A stretch of 64,000 bases of DNA from positions 310,001 to 374,000 of the forward strand of contig JAGYXB010001067.1 in assembly GCA_022495005.1 (NCBI GenBank), in the 5' to 3' direction. The notes below the pieces were generated by a model, which was not told the origin of the DNA, ran no database searches, and was given only the letters and a program-made list of their open reading frames with translations. The stretch's first letter is position 1. Each line of letters opens with the position of its first letter. Of this stretch, positions 34,001-45,050 are shown one piece after another. The DNA comes from Rhyacophila brunnea (taxonomy: Eukaryota; Arthropoda; Insecta; Trichoptera; Rhyacophilidae). The position numbers and the translations under genes are program-made.

Positions 34001-36876
34001 CTAGAGTAAGTCATTCTTACATTCCTCCGTTTACTAGATTAGATATTCTGTGTTATGGTATTGTATTTCGTGACGTTTTTGTAGGTCAATCTTGTGGAGA
34101 CCTCCGAGAGCCCATTGCTTAGTTTCTAGTATCGGACAATCGTTTTTAATTAGTGACATCCCACCAACGATCGAATTGGAAAATCAAACCGGAGCGCTCG
34201 ATAATTTTACAAAAATATTAAAATATTTTTATCTTATTATGTTATGTATATTAGATTTTTTTGTTATAATATACCATGTTAAGTTCGGATGGTCAACTGA
34301 ATAGTGGTCGTTAAGCTTGTGGCATGCAAAATTAGGGCATAATGTTGTCGGCACCGTAGATGGAAATTAAGGTTAATATTATAACTTAATATTTAGTAAA
34401 TTAATTTTATTACTTTTTAATAATTCACTAGGTAACTGGAAAGCAATATTTAATTTGTCCACGCTCCGGTGCGTTCCAGTCCATTTCGAGCGCTGAATTC
34501 CACACTACCTGAGAGATGTTGCCATCAAATGGACAGCTTACAGTCATCATTCCTTAGTATAAATCTTTTAAAATATTCTCTCTGTGCTCCCTGGCTAGTT
34601 AAAAACACATTTCTTTGCTAGGGCTTGTAGTGATGTTATTATGAACAGAGGGTTGGAGCGAATCATTTTTTGGGTTGCTCCGCTCCGGGACCTAATACTT
34701 GCTCCAACTCCGCTCCAGGGTCTGCTCTGCTCCGGGTAACAAGTTTATATATATCAAATGTTTAAGAAATAAAAAAAAGTAATTTTGAAATAAGGTTTAT
34801 TATCCGTCCTTTTCATTATTAATACGAGTACAAAATTTCCGGCAGCAAATTGTTTTTATTATCTGCCTATTCTGTCAAAAGAGTGAGGTCACTCGGCAGT
34901 GTTGCCGTATTTTAAATAATTCCAGTATCCACATAATGATATTTTCATTGGATTTTAGGACGAAATTTAATAATGAAAAAAACATCCGGAGCAGTGGAGC
35001 AATGCAAATTTTTGGTGCTCCGGCTCCACTCCTGCTCCAGGGTAAATCTCATTGCTCCACTGCTCCGTGCTCCTGCTCCGAGCTACGCTCCAATGCTCTG
35101 ATTATGAATGATAATAATAAATAATGGTGGAATCCCACGAATGGTAAATGGTCAAAGGAGAGCGAATAATTTTATGACTCGAGCATGAATATTAATCTCA
35201 AATACATCAGTCGTTGGGAAAGTAAGCAATTGTTTACTTGTGGAAGCATTGATTAATTATTGTTAATTTAATTATTGTGTATATTGTATCTATTTGCAGA
35301 GAAACGACAAGTACCTGAACAGTTGGGTGATCATCAATTCGTATGTGATCGCTCTTTACATTGCATCTTACACGGCCAATGCAGTTATCGTAATGATCGC
35401 TGGCGCCATTTTGATTGGCTTCTTAATAATCTTGTTCGGATGCCTTTCCTGTTGTAAGTAGCACACAATTTTAAGCATTATTTATCTTTTACTTAAACTG
35501 AGTTTCTAGAAATTTCAGTGTGGTCGCACAAGGGAATATAATTATACCCCTCTCCCAGCACTCGGTAAGCACCGGAGCGCTCGGTAATTTTATGAAAATA
35601 TTAACATAGTTATCTAATTTTATGTGTTTTATAAAAAATAAGTGTGTGATTTTTTGTTATATTATGGCCATTCTAGCTCTAATGGTAAAATTATTTTTTC
35701 CATGAGACGGAACGACAATGTTGCCAATATTACGACCCGGAACGGCGCTCCGGTGCCTTCCGGTCCATTTCAAGCCCTGCCCTCTCCTCTACCCCGCTAC
35801 TCTGCCTGTCGGTATTTAACGGTATTCTTCCACCAAAGCTCAGGCGGGACACAGCTACTCTAATGCTTCAACTACATTATAATGCACGTCGCGTACTGTC
35901 ATGCGGTCACGGCAACAAATTTAGTCTATGGTTTCGTAATTCCGCAGAATATTTTGAACGATCACCAACTCTATAAATTCAATGATGGAGAATGCCACTT
36001 GTAATGTATTACTATTTTGAATTATTATTCATTATTCATGCTACCTATCGGATATCATGAAGCTTCCTACATTGAATAATATGCTGCAATTACACTATGA
36101 TCACGTCACGTAGGTGTACTGTCACATGCTGGTATGGTGACAAATTTAGTATATTATAGTTTCGTCATTCCGCAGAATATTTTGAACGATCACCAACTCT
36201 ATAAATTCAATGATGGAGAATGCCACTTGTAATGTATTACTATTTTGAATTATTATTCATTATTCATGCTACTTTCAATTAATTTTATCAGTTTCTACGT
36301 GTGCCTACGTTAAAATTACCTGCGATATTGCATCTGAAGACAATATTTTGAACAGAACTCAACCTGCAGACCATAGATAATAGACAACATTTTTATAGAA
36401 AATACATAGTGCCAACTGCTAAAATCAAAAAACACGTGATTTTGAAATGAGTCAAAAATGTGTAGGCATGTAGAAAATGATAAAAAACGTTCATTGTATC
36501 ATGCGAGTATCGATGCAGTGCGGTACGCGTGAGGTGACCACATTGTTTTTCTGGTAATTTCGGCAGATTTTCGATAACTGACAATGTTCGTTTAAAAAGG
36601 TTCAAAATGTGCTACGGGATGGCAGGATCAGTCTGATAACATTTTAAACACCGAGAAAAACGACACATTACACGCGTTTTTTCCCCGTAGCGGCAGTGTC
36701 AGTGATACATTATTAAAAATAACATAGGTATTGTACTATTTACATTTTGTAATCTCTTTTCAGTGCTCTACCTATATTTCATCTGTGTCGTCCACAACCT
36801 GAGGCGTGAAATCACTCTTGAGAAGATGAGCAAAGCGAACTTTCCGGTCAATCAAAATCTATTGTTAGTGCAGTAG
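30946..36876 (+). CDS. Four-TM insect membrane protein (DUF4728-like), 4 coding exons
   Basis: Exons 30946-31026, 33567-33734, 35300-35453 and 36764-36876 join in phase into 171 codons plus stop. Each intron has GT...AG ends; the donors are GTAAGT, GTTCGT and GTAAGT. The protein starts MRVPHLSQCCCGCKLETGA, a cysteine cluster followed by the first hydrophobic helix (about residues 18-42). A polar loop with PDNSPDNRYGAAKDN follows. Hydrophobic segments are at about 58-79, 92-112 and 115-145, and the short charged tail is HNLRREITLEKMSKAN. No signal peptide is needed. The N-terminal CCxC...TG...IIGWL pattern and the four-helix layout fit the insect DUF4728 family of small membrane proteins, whose biochemical role is not established. 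The family name is from memory; the gene structure is read directly. It is the only intact gene seen here. Confidence 0.8.
31027..33566 (+). other. Intron 1 of the four-TM gene
   Basis: 2,540 bp, AT-rich, containing one hAT MITE (32580-32803). No other feature was recognised. Confidence 0.6.
32580..32803. mobile_element. hAT MITE in intron 1 (CAGGGCTTGAAATGG family)
   Basis: The right end, GTGCGCTTCGGTCC, ATTTCAAGCCCTG, is clear. The left end, GCTAGAAATGG with AACCGGAGCGCTCG, is decayed. The interior ACCGGAGCGCTCG...ATTTTATGTGTnTTATAAAA is shared with the 35556 copy. The target duplication is no longer recognisable. Confidence 0.65.
33567..33734 (+). CDS. Exon 2: 56 codons
   Basis: Acceptor TTGTTACAG, donor AACAAG|GTTCGT (weaker than consensus), phase 0 to 0. 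It encodes the rest of helix 1, the PDNSPDNRYG loop and helix 2. A strongly T/A-rich tract (33470-33520) lies just upstream. Confidence 0.8.
34165..34495. mobile_element. hAT MITE in intron 2, first copy
   Basis: The ends CAACGATCGAATTGG and the mirror of CCATTTCGAGCGCTG, with ACCGGAGCGCTCG inside the left end, match the 35556 family. Flanks CATCCCAC and AATTCCAC agree at 5 of 8 positions, consistent with an old target duplication. Confidence 0.6.
34646..35100. mobile_element. hAT MITE in intron 2, TSD ATTATGAA
   Basis: 455 bp, ends CAGAGGGTTGGAGCG and CGCTCCAATGCTCTG, flanked by a perfect ATTATGAA octamer (34638-34645, 35101-35108). The subterminal regions hold many GGAGC/GCTCC units in both orientations. 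Non-coding. Confidence 0.9.
35300..35453 (+). CDS. Exon 3: 51 codons plus one base
   Basis: Acceptor TATTTGCAG, donor TCCTGTT|GTAAGT, phase 0 to 1. It encodes RNDKYLNSWVIINS and two hydrophobic stretches rich in A, I, V and G, ending FGCLSC. Confidence 0.8.
35556..35779. mobile_element. hAT MITE in intron 3, TSD CCCTCTCC
   Basis: 224 bp, from CAGCACTCGGTAAGCACCGG to CGGTCCATTTCAAGCCCTG, flanked by a perfect CCCTCTCC octamer (35548-35555, 35780-35787). It begins only 102 bp after the exon 3 donor. It shares its interior with the copies at 32580 and 34165. Confidence 0.9.
35866..36271. repeat. Tandem duplication of ~200 bp in intron 3
   Basis: Two back-to-back copies share CCGCAGAATATTTTGAACGA, TCACCAACTCTATAAATTCA and ATGATGGAGAATGCCACTTG exactly. 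They also share flanking GTGACAAATTTAGT-type sequence that is more diverged. Confidence 0.8.
36061..36720. repeat. Dispersed repeat copy in intron 3
   Basis: Colinear with 28525-29110 (see that entry). It ends about 40 bp before the exon 4 acceptor. Confidence 0.7.
36764..36876 (+). CDS. Exon 4 (terminal): 37 codons and stop TAG
   Basis: Acceptor TCTCTTTTCAG. It starts in phase 1 with LLYLYFICVVHNLRREI, giving the end of the last helix and a basic cytosolic-type tail, and stops at 36874-36876. Confidence 0.8.
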
Positions 36877-37277
36877 ATTGTTGCGTGCGTACGAAGATGG
36901 AGATACAGCATTTTGGACTTGACATACCACATAATATAATTTTTTAGTACGAGACCCAATACGAAACAGTTTTTTTTTTTAATTAACGACCATTCTCTTT
37001 TATAAAGAGAAGGAGTAAAATACAATACTGGTCACTAGTCATCGCAGTGTAATTGGATGTTCAGCTGCAATTATTAGTATGGTCATCCTCAAATAGACAT
37101 GACGGTTATGTAGCTCTTTTGACTTAAATCTGTCTCAGCCCTTGTCAAATTTGGTGTTACACAAAATTTTTTAATCTCATGTGTAAAAGTGAAGCACCAG
37201 AAAGAATCCATTTATATTTATTCGCATGTATGTGACAACTGGGAGTGTATCTTTTAATATTATGAACGATGTCCATC
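36877..37277 (+). other. 3' UTR or downstream DNA of the four-TM gene
   Basis: No ORF is present. There is no AATAAA in this stretch, so the transcript may extend further. Confidence 0.4.
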
Positions 37278-37802
37278 CATTGGCGTCCCTAAAAAAAGTG
37301 CCGCCCTTAGGAAAACTTATAATGCCGCCCCCTTTCATTTTTAGTCTCAAACTGTATGAATTGATTATTTAGTATCTTTAGTACCTAGTAATTTTTTAAA
37401 TTTACTTTCGGCTATCTTAAACAGAAGTGAAAATGAAAAATGACATTCACAATAATATTATCATCTACCGAGGATTAGATTAACTCCACGAAACATACTT
37501 TCAAGCAGAGATAATTTAGGTACGTGGAAGTTTGAGACGCTGACAGGTTTGGAGGCCTCTTGTAAAATTTTTACCTATGCAATAGGTATACCTTCCACAA
37601 TTGTGTATTACTACACAAACATACGATATGTTGCCAGGATTTTTTATGCTTCCATTATTGTTTTAACTATGATTTATAACGAAGCGACCGGTCTACGTGG
37701 TAAATTTGCAACTGCTCTCAAAAGTTGTAATAATCGTCTTCGTTCCTTCATTTGCCGTCCCTAAGCAACGCATGGTCTGCCTATCGCCACGGGACGTCAC
37801 TG
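37278..37802. mobile_element. hAT MITE 0.4 kb after the stop codon, TSD TGTCCATC
   Basis: 525 bp, ends CATTGGCGTCCCTA and GGGACGTCACTG, with a perfect TGTCCATC octamer at 37270-37277 and 37803-37810. GCCGCCC motifs lie near the left end. The frame at 37549-37764 lies wholly within it and is not a gene. A related right end is at 59087-59123. Confidence 0.85.
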
Positions 37803-38830
37803 TGTCCATCTAATTTATAGTGACTAAAAGGAACAACAAAGTTGAGAAGTACTGATAATTATTAATTTTGTTTCAAGCCACAGTGCCCTAAGTCACTTTT
37901 CTACGTTCGAGTTTTACTGCCAATATCTTATAGTGTGGTAGATAAATTTTAGTTTTTATATACAGAAAAATTATTATTTTAAATGTTAAGTTAAGTATAT
38001 CTGTATCACAGTTGAGATTACAATATTTTATATCAATCTTTTACAGTAAAATCTTAAGTATTTTTATATTGAATTATTTTATCATGTGCCTATTATATTA
38101 ATTATTACCTGCGATACGATTCTCATTGCAAATCGTATTTTTTTACCAACGTGTATTGCTTTTAGAAAATGTGTATGCTATAAATACTATAGTTCTCCAT
38201 ATTGCGGCTGAAGTTTTTAGTATGTATCGACTGCAAAGTTTGATCCATGTGATTTTACCCTAAGCGATATTTTCACACGCAAACCTGGACTGACAAATCT
38301 GATATAAAAAAAAATCAAAATATATCTTAACCTCATAGTCAGTGTGTCGCATGTATGAATTTGCATAAAAGTATCATATCTTTCAGAGTCAATTCAACTG
38401 TTGTATCTATTCACAACATATACCTGAAATTACTAATGAAAATCTATGGGACATCAGGTTGCTGAAAAATCTTATATTGCATTTTCCTGAAAGTGTGAGG
38501 AATGCACTGGCTCTCGGGTACATACATAATATAAAATAAGGAAACCACAAGTTCAAATAATGTGTAAAAGTAAAGTTAAAAAAATATCTTGAATTATGTA
38601 GAATGTAGATATTATATTTACTGAATGTGCCTTTTTAATATATTATTATATTGTACAATATAACATTTAAACAATTATATTCTATTTTAATACATATTTT
38701 ACAATTTAGGTAATTCAAAATTTAAATAAGCCTAAATACTTCCAAATCACTGTGCTTCATATTACACCTATAATAAAAATATATGTAATGAAAAATAAAA
38801 ATGGATTTTATTTTATCACAACTAATAATT
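37803..38830 (+). other. AT-rich downstream region with poly(A) signals
   Basis: The first AATAAA motifs on the + strand after the stop codon that I found are at 38772-38777 and 38794-38799. They are candidate polyadenylation signals for the four-TM gene, which would give a ~1.9-kb 3' UTR containing the MITE. This is inference. Confidence 0.3.
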
Positions 38831-39594
38831 ATTTCATCTACCCTTGTAAAGTCATACATTGATGCCTCATCATAATGCACGAATATACTTAAATAATTTT
38901 CGAGTTACATAATTAATTGAAAAAATCTGTCTTTTGATTAATTATCAAAATCGATCTGAAAATAATATAAAACTAAATCCGAATAGTGAACACAAAGTCC
39001 GCATCTAAATCAGCTGTACCAAATTCACGATCATTGTGTGTTTGAATTTGGAGTAGGTATACCATGGCAGGGCTCTAGCCTGGGGGGCAGGGCTCAGGAG
39101 GGGCCTGGCGTGGTGGGTCAACCAGATAAGTGAGATAAACACACATAACAAAATGACCCTAATAGTAAAAAAGTCGCCTGCAGCGCTAATTTCCTTCAAT
39201 TATTAATGTTGATTATGATTTTAAAACATGTAGTTATGCGATGCAATTTTTGATGTGTGTTGATACTCGACAAATTCATTAATTCAAGTGGATGTTAAAA
39301 ACGTTACTGTAGAGTGCCATAGTGCCTTTAATCTTAGTGATAGGTAAGGGGCTACCAAATATCCTGGCCAGGGGGGCCGGTTCAGGGTGTGGGGGCCATG
39401 AAGTACACATCGTCGACGCGGCGAGCCAGAGGATATTACATTTGATACGTCATCCCAGTCTTTCAACTCTCGACCAGAAAAATACGCATCAGGACACTGG
39501 AGGCAAGTAAATAAGTCATTTGACATTAAAAAAATACTTGATTTCCTTTCCATAATAATATATTCCATTACATCTTATAAATTCTGATGAAACC
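38831..39594. other. Unrecognised region, GC-rich patches
   Basis: Patches at 39060-39120 (CAGGGCTC, CCTGGGGGGCAGGG) and 39340-39430 are GC-rich. On the + strand a frame around 39422-39520 reads EPEDITFDTSSQSFNSRPEK without recognisable family. This may be an old transposon ORF piece. Confidence 0.25.
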
Positions 39595-40295
39595 GTTTAA
39601 AAAAAAATCGGTTAGGTACATGTTCAAACACACACGTTAACATCATTTTACTCTCTACTTTAATTATAGTTTGTCAATTTATGGCTACGGCCGTATGTTG
39701 TAGCTTAACCACTGAGGAATGCCAAAAGAAATGGCGTATTTCAAAAAAACACTACCTTATTCTTAGGTCAATAATTATTATAAAGTAATCATTATTCGTA
39801 GGATGTTTATCACACTTGAATGGCCAAAGTCATAGTTTATAATTAATATCTTTAGAATTATCTTCAAATGTGTTAATCTTGCCCATTTTTTGAATAATAA
39901 AATGCCTAATTCTTGTCAAATTTGAGATCACAGAGATTATCAATATAATTTTTTATCGTAAATATTTCACTATAATAATGTCAACATAAATTATACTGAT
40001 GGTTTTATAAATGCGTTTAAAAATTAATAAATGTAAAAAATCTTAACACCACTGCACATTTATGTACTGAAATATGACTATATTCTAAAACATTAGAGCG
40101 AGAGGTTTAAAAGAATACTATTTTATGTAATAAAAATACTTTATGCAGTCATCAAATGTTTAAAATAAATATAAAGGATAATAACGCTTCAAAATTATAT
40201 AAATAGATTATCTACAACGTTTAAGGAATGTCCAGGATCATGCTTTGAAAATAGAATAAAAGCTCCATTTTGACCTACGCTGAGCACGTCCGCCC
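39595..40295. mobile_element. Solo right arm of the TTAA fold-back family
   Basis: Colinear with 4260-4952, starting near the centre of the fold-back (ATCGGTTAGGTACATGTTCA) and ending GCTGAGCACGTCCGCCC followed by TTAA (40296-40299). The left arm is absent. Confidence 0.8.
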
Positions 40296-40299
40296 TTAA

Positions 40300-41240
40300 T
40301 ATTTCGTGTTCTTCTTACCTTCTAATTTCTATCTTGTTAGGCTTAATTATAGTATAATTTATATATGGAAACTTTGCTGGTTGCAATATCTTTTCTTTGA
40401 TCTATTTTTATACATATTTGTAATCAACGTAACTGTTTGTTTTCCTTAATAAAAAAATCTAATTATGAAAAGAAGTCGAGTAGATAGACATCTGAAAAAA
40501 ACATGTATTGCAATTATTTTACCAGAACGGATGTATTGAACATGTCAATAAAATAACTATTAGAAAGAGAATTAATCGTTGGTATTGAAGAATAAACAAA
40601 GAAGTTGGGTTGTCTCATGATTTTGTTCCACATATAGGTAGTAAAATAGTCGCTTGCGCATATGCCGCTGTTCTGTTTATAAGCTATATACATATAAAAC
40701 ATATGCTAGCGTGATCAAAATATATATATATCTATGTGGCCTTGCCAATATTCAAAATTCGTATATCCGCCGTCTACGACGAAATGATTGCTGACCGCGT
40801 TTAGGCCAATCGCTTTCGTTACAATAATCTGTTAAATAACTTCGACGATAAGAATTCTGATAATGCTATTTGATTTTATAGTAGATTTTATAATACCCAA
40901 AAAATCTCAGTATTTTTGTATCTTTTAACAGACAAAAACTACTAATGACCTCATGTATAGTTCATTCAACATGTGTATGTCGCATAATGTTGTAATTTAT
41001 ATGCATGTAACGATTTGTAGGAAGCATGTGAATAGAATATTATTGCATAATTAATTAAAACGTCCATAAGACCATATTATATATTCCGTATAGAGACGTG
41101 TAGTTTTTTCAACTTTGTTTTTTCCTATTTCTATGGAATGATTTAAAGTCAGGCACGCACACAGAAAAATGGTTTGGAGGGAGTTCATTTAGAAAAGTTA
41201 TTCATAATATTTTTTTAATTGACTTTTAAGCCGTTTTTAC
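40300..41240. other. AT-rich DNA, nothing recognised
   Basis: No gene or repeat end was found between the two solo arms. Confidence 0.35.
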
Positions 41241-41244
41241 CGTT

Positions 41245-41936
41245 TTAAAAAAAAATTGGTTAGGTACATGTTCAAACACGCGCGTTAACATGATCTTACT
41301 CCCTACTTCATTTATCGTTTGTCAATTTATGGCTACGGCCGTATGTTGTAGCTTAGTCACTGGGAAATGCCAATAGAAATGGCGTATTTCAAAAAAAATA
41401 CTACCTTATTCTTAGGTCAATATTTATTATAAAGCAAACATTATTCGTAGGATGTTTATCACACTTAAATGGTCAAAGACATAGCTTATAATGAGTATCT
41501 TTAGAATTATCTTCAAATATGTTAATCGTGCCCATTTTTGAATAATAAAATGCCTAATTCTTGTCAAATTTGGGATCAAACAGATTATAAAATATATTTT
41601 TTATCGTAAATATGTCACTATAAAATTTTAATATTAATTATACTAATGGTTTTGTAAATGCGTTTAAACAAATCTAAAAAATCTTAACACCACTGCACAT
41701 GGACGTACTGAAATATGACTATATTCTAAAACATTAGAGCGAGAGGTTTAAAAGAATACCATTTTATGTAATAAAATTACTTTATGCAGTCGTCAAATGT
41801 TGAAAATAAATATAAAGGATCATAAGGCTTCAAAATTATATAAATAGATTATCTACAACGTTTAAGGAATGTCCAGGGTTATACTCTGAAAATACCATAA
41901 AAGCTCCATTTTGACCGACGCTGAACATATGGGCCG
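41245..41936. mobile_element. Second solo right arm of the TTAA fold-back family
   Basis: Same layout as 39595-40295, beginning at the element centre (AAATTGGTTAGGTACATGTT) and ending TGAACATATGGGCCG before TTAA (41937-41940). Its tip is more diverged. Confidence 0.8.
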
Positions 41937-42016
41937 TTAATAAAACCTCGCCTACTACATATAGATTCCCTTCACTTCAATCGCGGTATACCGCACTTTT
42001 CCATATATCATTCTTC

Positions 42017-42152
42017 ATACCCAGACACTCCACACTTTCAGTCTAGTGAAAAATACCTGGCCTGCAGGTATATGTCGCAATATGTCGCTATACTTGCAGG
42101 CCAGGTGTTTATCGCTAAACTAAAAGTGTCTAGAATGTCTGGGTAGGTATGG
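42017..42152. mobile_element. Near-perfect hairpin MITE, 136 bp
   Basis: The arms CATACCCAGACACTCCACAC ... CCTGGCCTGCAGGTATA are mirrored by TATACTTGCAGGCCAGG ... GTCTAGAATGTCTGGGTA. The loop is only ~15 bases. Transcribed, it would fold into a long stem (inference). Confidence 0.75.
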
Positions 42153-42746
42153 GGAATATATTGTATACTTACCCCTTTTTCTATGTGAGCACCTGCAGTA
42201 AGTTAATCTGTCGGCCTAAAAGATTTTGAGTACTTATACAAATGTCTATAATAATGTGTTCACATCTCGAATGCGTCGAGTATCAGTGACATTATTTCCT
42301 AGTTCAGTGTCTATAAGTCCATGTCATAAAAAAGTAAGTATTAAGAAGATAATATGAAAGTCTTCCATTGGTCCTGGCGTTGCTATTTCGGGCATATGGA
42401 GATTCGGTGCCGCTGACTGGATGAAGATGAATGGATTCCAGGACAACTAGATGACGGATGGACAAAAGGGTGCCGTAGAAGTGAATGAAATCTCCAAGAA
42501 ATACACGTGGGTACGTTTCGACAAATTGGAACCATAAAGAAGAACAAAGTCTAATTTAAAGTAGGTATCTACATTTAATAAAGCGAAGTTTATGGTTGTT
42601 TGAAAGACTCATGTTGACTGTGTGTTTGCATATTTCAATCTTGCATTGAAGTGCAGATATTATAATATTGTGCAATATTGTTTTTTAAAAAAGTTGATAT
42701 TGCGCAATGTTTGTACTTTGTTTCGACTAACTTCCGACTAGCACAA
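42153..42746. other. Intergenic, decayed coding-like patch
   Basis: The segment 42355-42540 is GC-richer and gives broken + strand frames (GQLDDGWTKGCRRSE). No family is recognised. Confidence 0.25.
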
Positions 42747-42894
42747 TCTAATATATAAAAAATAGTATTTGTTTGTGTGTTTGTTTGTTTGTTTGTTCGT
42801 ATTGAATGCACTGCCATACCGTTCATCCGATTGCGATAACACTTTGTCAACTTATTGCTTGCACTTTCGCGAAGAGTATAGGCTATACTAATAT

Positions 42895-42945
42895 ATAAAA
42901 ATGAATGTCTGTCTGTCTGTATGTCTGTCTGTCTGTGTGTCTGTC
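42895..42945. repeat. (TGTC)n microsatellite
   Basis: TGTCTGTCTGTCTGTATGTC and related units, near the Helitron-like 5' end; a (TTTG)n run lies at about 42770-42800. Confidence 0.85.
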
Positions 42946-42949
42946 CCGT

Positions 42950-45050
42950 ATGCGTTCCTATACCATTCATCCGATTGCGATGAAATTTTGGTAAGTGGTT
43001 GTATGCATACCCATGATGGTTTCTGAATTAGAAAAATCATCATCTTCTTCTTCTTCTTCATTCTATTTTCTTTTATTCATATGGTTCCTATACCATTCAT
43101 CAGATTACGATAAAATTTTGGTAAGTGGTTGTATGCACACCCATAAAGGTTTTTGAATTAGAAAAATCATCATCTTCTTCTTCTTCTTCATTCTATTTTC
43201 TTTTATTCATATGGTTCCTATACCATTCATCCGATTACGATGAAATTTTGGTAAGTGGTTGTATGCACACCCATGAAGGTTTCTGAATTAGAAAAATCAT
43301 CATCTTCTTCTTCTTCTTCATTCTATTTTCTTTTATTCATATGGTTCCTATACCATTCATCCGATTACAATGAAATTTTGGTAAGTGGTTGTATGCACAC
43401 CCATAAAGGTTTCTGAATTAGAAAAATCATCATCTTCTTCTTCTTCTTCATTCTATTTTCTTTTATTCATATGGTTCCTATACCATTCATCCGATTACGA
43501 TGAAATTTTGGTAAGTGGTTGTATGCACACCCATGAAGGTTTCTGAATTAGAAAAATCATCATCTTCTTCTTCATTCTATCTTCTTTTATTCGTATTGTT
43601 CCTATACCATTCATTCAATTGCGATGAAATTTTCATCAGTTGTTGTGGTAACACCCGTAAAGGTTTCTGAATTAGTACAACCATTTTCTTCTTTTTCTTC
43701 ATTCTATCTTCTTTTATTCGTATGGTCCCTATATCATTCATCCGATTGCGATGAAACTTTCGTCAGTGGTTGTGCCAACACCCGCAAAGGTTTCTGAATT
43801 TGTACAACCATCTTCTTCTTCTTCTTCATTATATCTTCTTTTATTCGTATGGTTCCTATATCATTCATCCGATTGCTATGAAACCTTCATAAGTTGTTGT
43901 GGTAACACCCGTAAAGGTTTCTGAATTAGTACAACCATCTTCTTCTTCTTCTTCATTATATCTTCTTTTATTCGTATGGTCCCTATATCATTCATCGATT
44001 GCAATGAAATTTTCATCAGTGGTTGTGCCAACACCCGAAGGTTTCTGAATTTAAACAATATCTTCTTCTTCTTCTTCATTATATCTTCTTTTATTCGTAT
44101 GGTCCCTATATCATTCATCCGATTGCGATGAAACTTTCATCAGTTGTTGTGCCAACACCCGCGAAAGTTTCTGAATTTGTACAACCATCTTCTTCTTCTT
44201 CTTCATTATATCTTCTTTTATTCGTATGGTCCCTATATCATTCATCCGATTGCGATGAAACTTTCATCAGTGGTTGTGCCAACACCTGCGAAGGTTTCTG
44301 AATTTGTACAACCATCTTCTTCTTCTTCTTCATTATATCTTCTTTTATTCGTATGGTTCCTATATCATCCATCCGATTGCGATGAAACCTTCATCAGTTG
44401 TTGTGGTAACACCCGTAAAGGTTTCTGAATTAGTACAACCATCTTCTTCTTCTTCTTCTTCTTCATTATATCTTCTTTTATTCGTATGGTCCCTATATCA
44501 TTCATCCGATTGCGATGAAACTTTCGTCAGTGGTTGTGCCAACACCCGCAAAGGTTTATGAATTTGTACAAACATCTTCTTCGTCTTCTTCATTATATCT
44601 TCTTTTATTCGTATGGTTCCTATACCATTCATCCGATTGCGATGAAACCTTCGTCAGTTGTTGTGGTAACACCCGCAAAGGTTTCTGAATTAGTACGACC
44701 ATTTGCTTCTTCTATTAATTGTATGAGTTCCTATTCCATTCATCCGATTGCAATAAAACTTTCTTCAGTAATTGTGCCAACACCCGCGAAGGTTTTTGAA
44801 TTAGTACAATCGTCTTCTTCTTCTTCTATTTGTATGTGTTCCTATACCATTCATCTGATTGCAATGAAATTTTGATCAAGTGTTGTGCTCACGCCCGCAA
44901 AGGTTTCTAAATTGAGACAACCATTTCTTCTTCTTTTTCATCTATTCTATCTTTTTCTATTCATATGCGTTCTTATACCATTCATCTGATTGCGATGAAA
45001 TTTTTGTAAGTTGTGCGCACACCTGCGAAGGTTTCTAAATTAGTATTATA
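42950..45050. repeat. Tandem array, ~17 units of 111-133 bp
   Basis: The anchor CCATTCATCCGATT recurs at 42963, 43093, 43223, 43353, 43483, 43607, 43734, 43861, 43988, 44111, 44238, 44365, 44498, 44625, 44736, 44847 and 44978. The spacing is exactly 130 for the first four intervals, then mostly 127, then irregular. Each unit also has AAGGTTTCTGAATTAG and a TCTTCTTCTTC run whose length varies. The proximal units are the most uniform, suggesting recent expansion at that end. The overlapping ORFs in 43876-44875 are artefacts of the repeat. Confidence 0.9.

Noticed and set aside
37549..37764. 71-codon ORF after the four-TM gene
   Set aside because: It is wholly inside the hAT MITE 37278-37802 and has no recognisable domain.
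43876..44875. Several overlapping ~90-110 codon ORFs on both strands
   Set aside because: They are translations of the ~127-bp tandem repeat (periodic LLLLHYIFFYSYG-type phrases) and have no independent coding evidence.
42950..45050. CRISPR-like array because of regular spacing
   Set aside because: Units are ~127-bp tandem repeats without distinct unique spacers, and the genome is eukaryotic.
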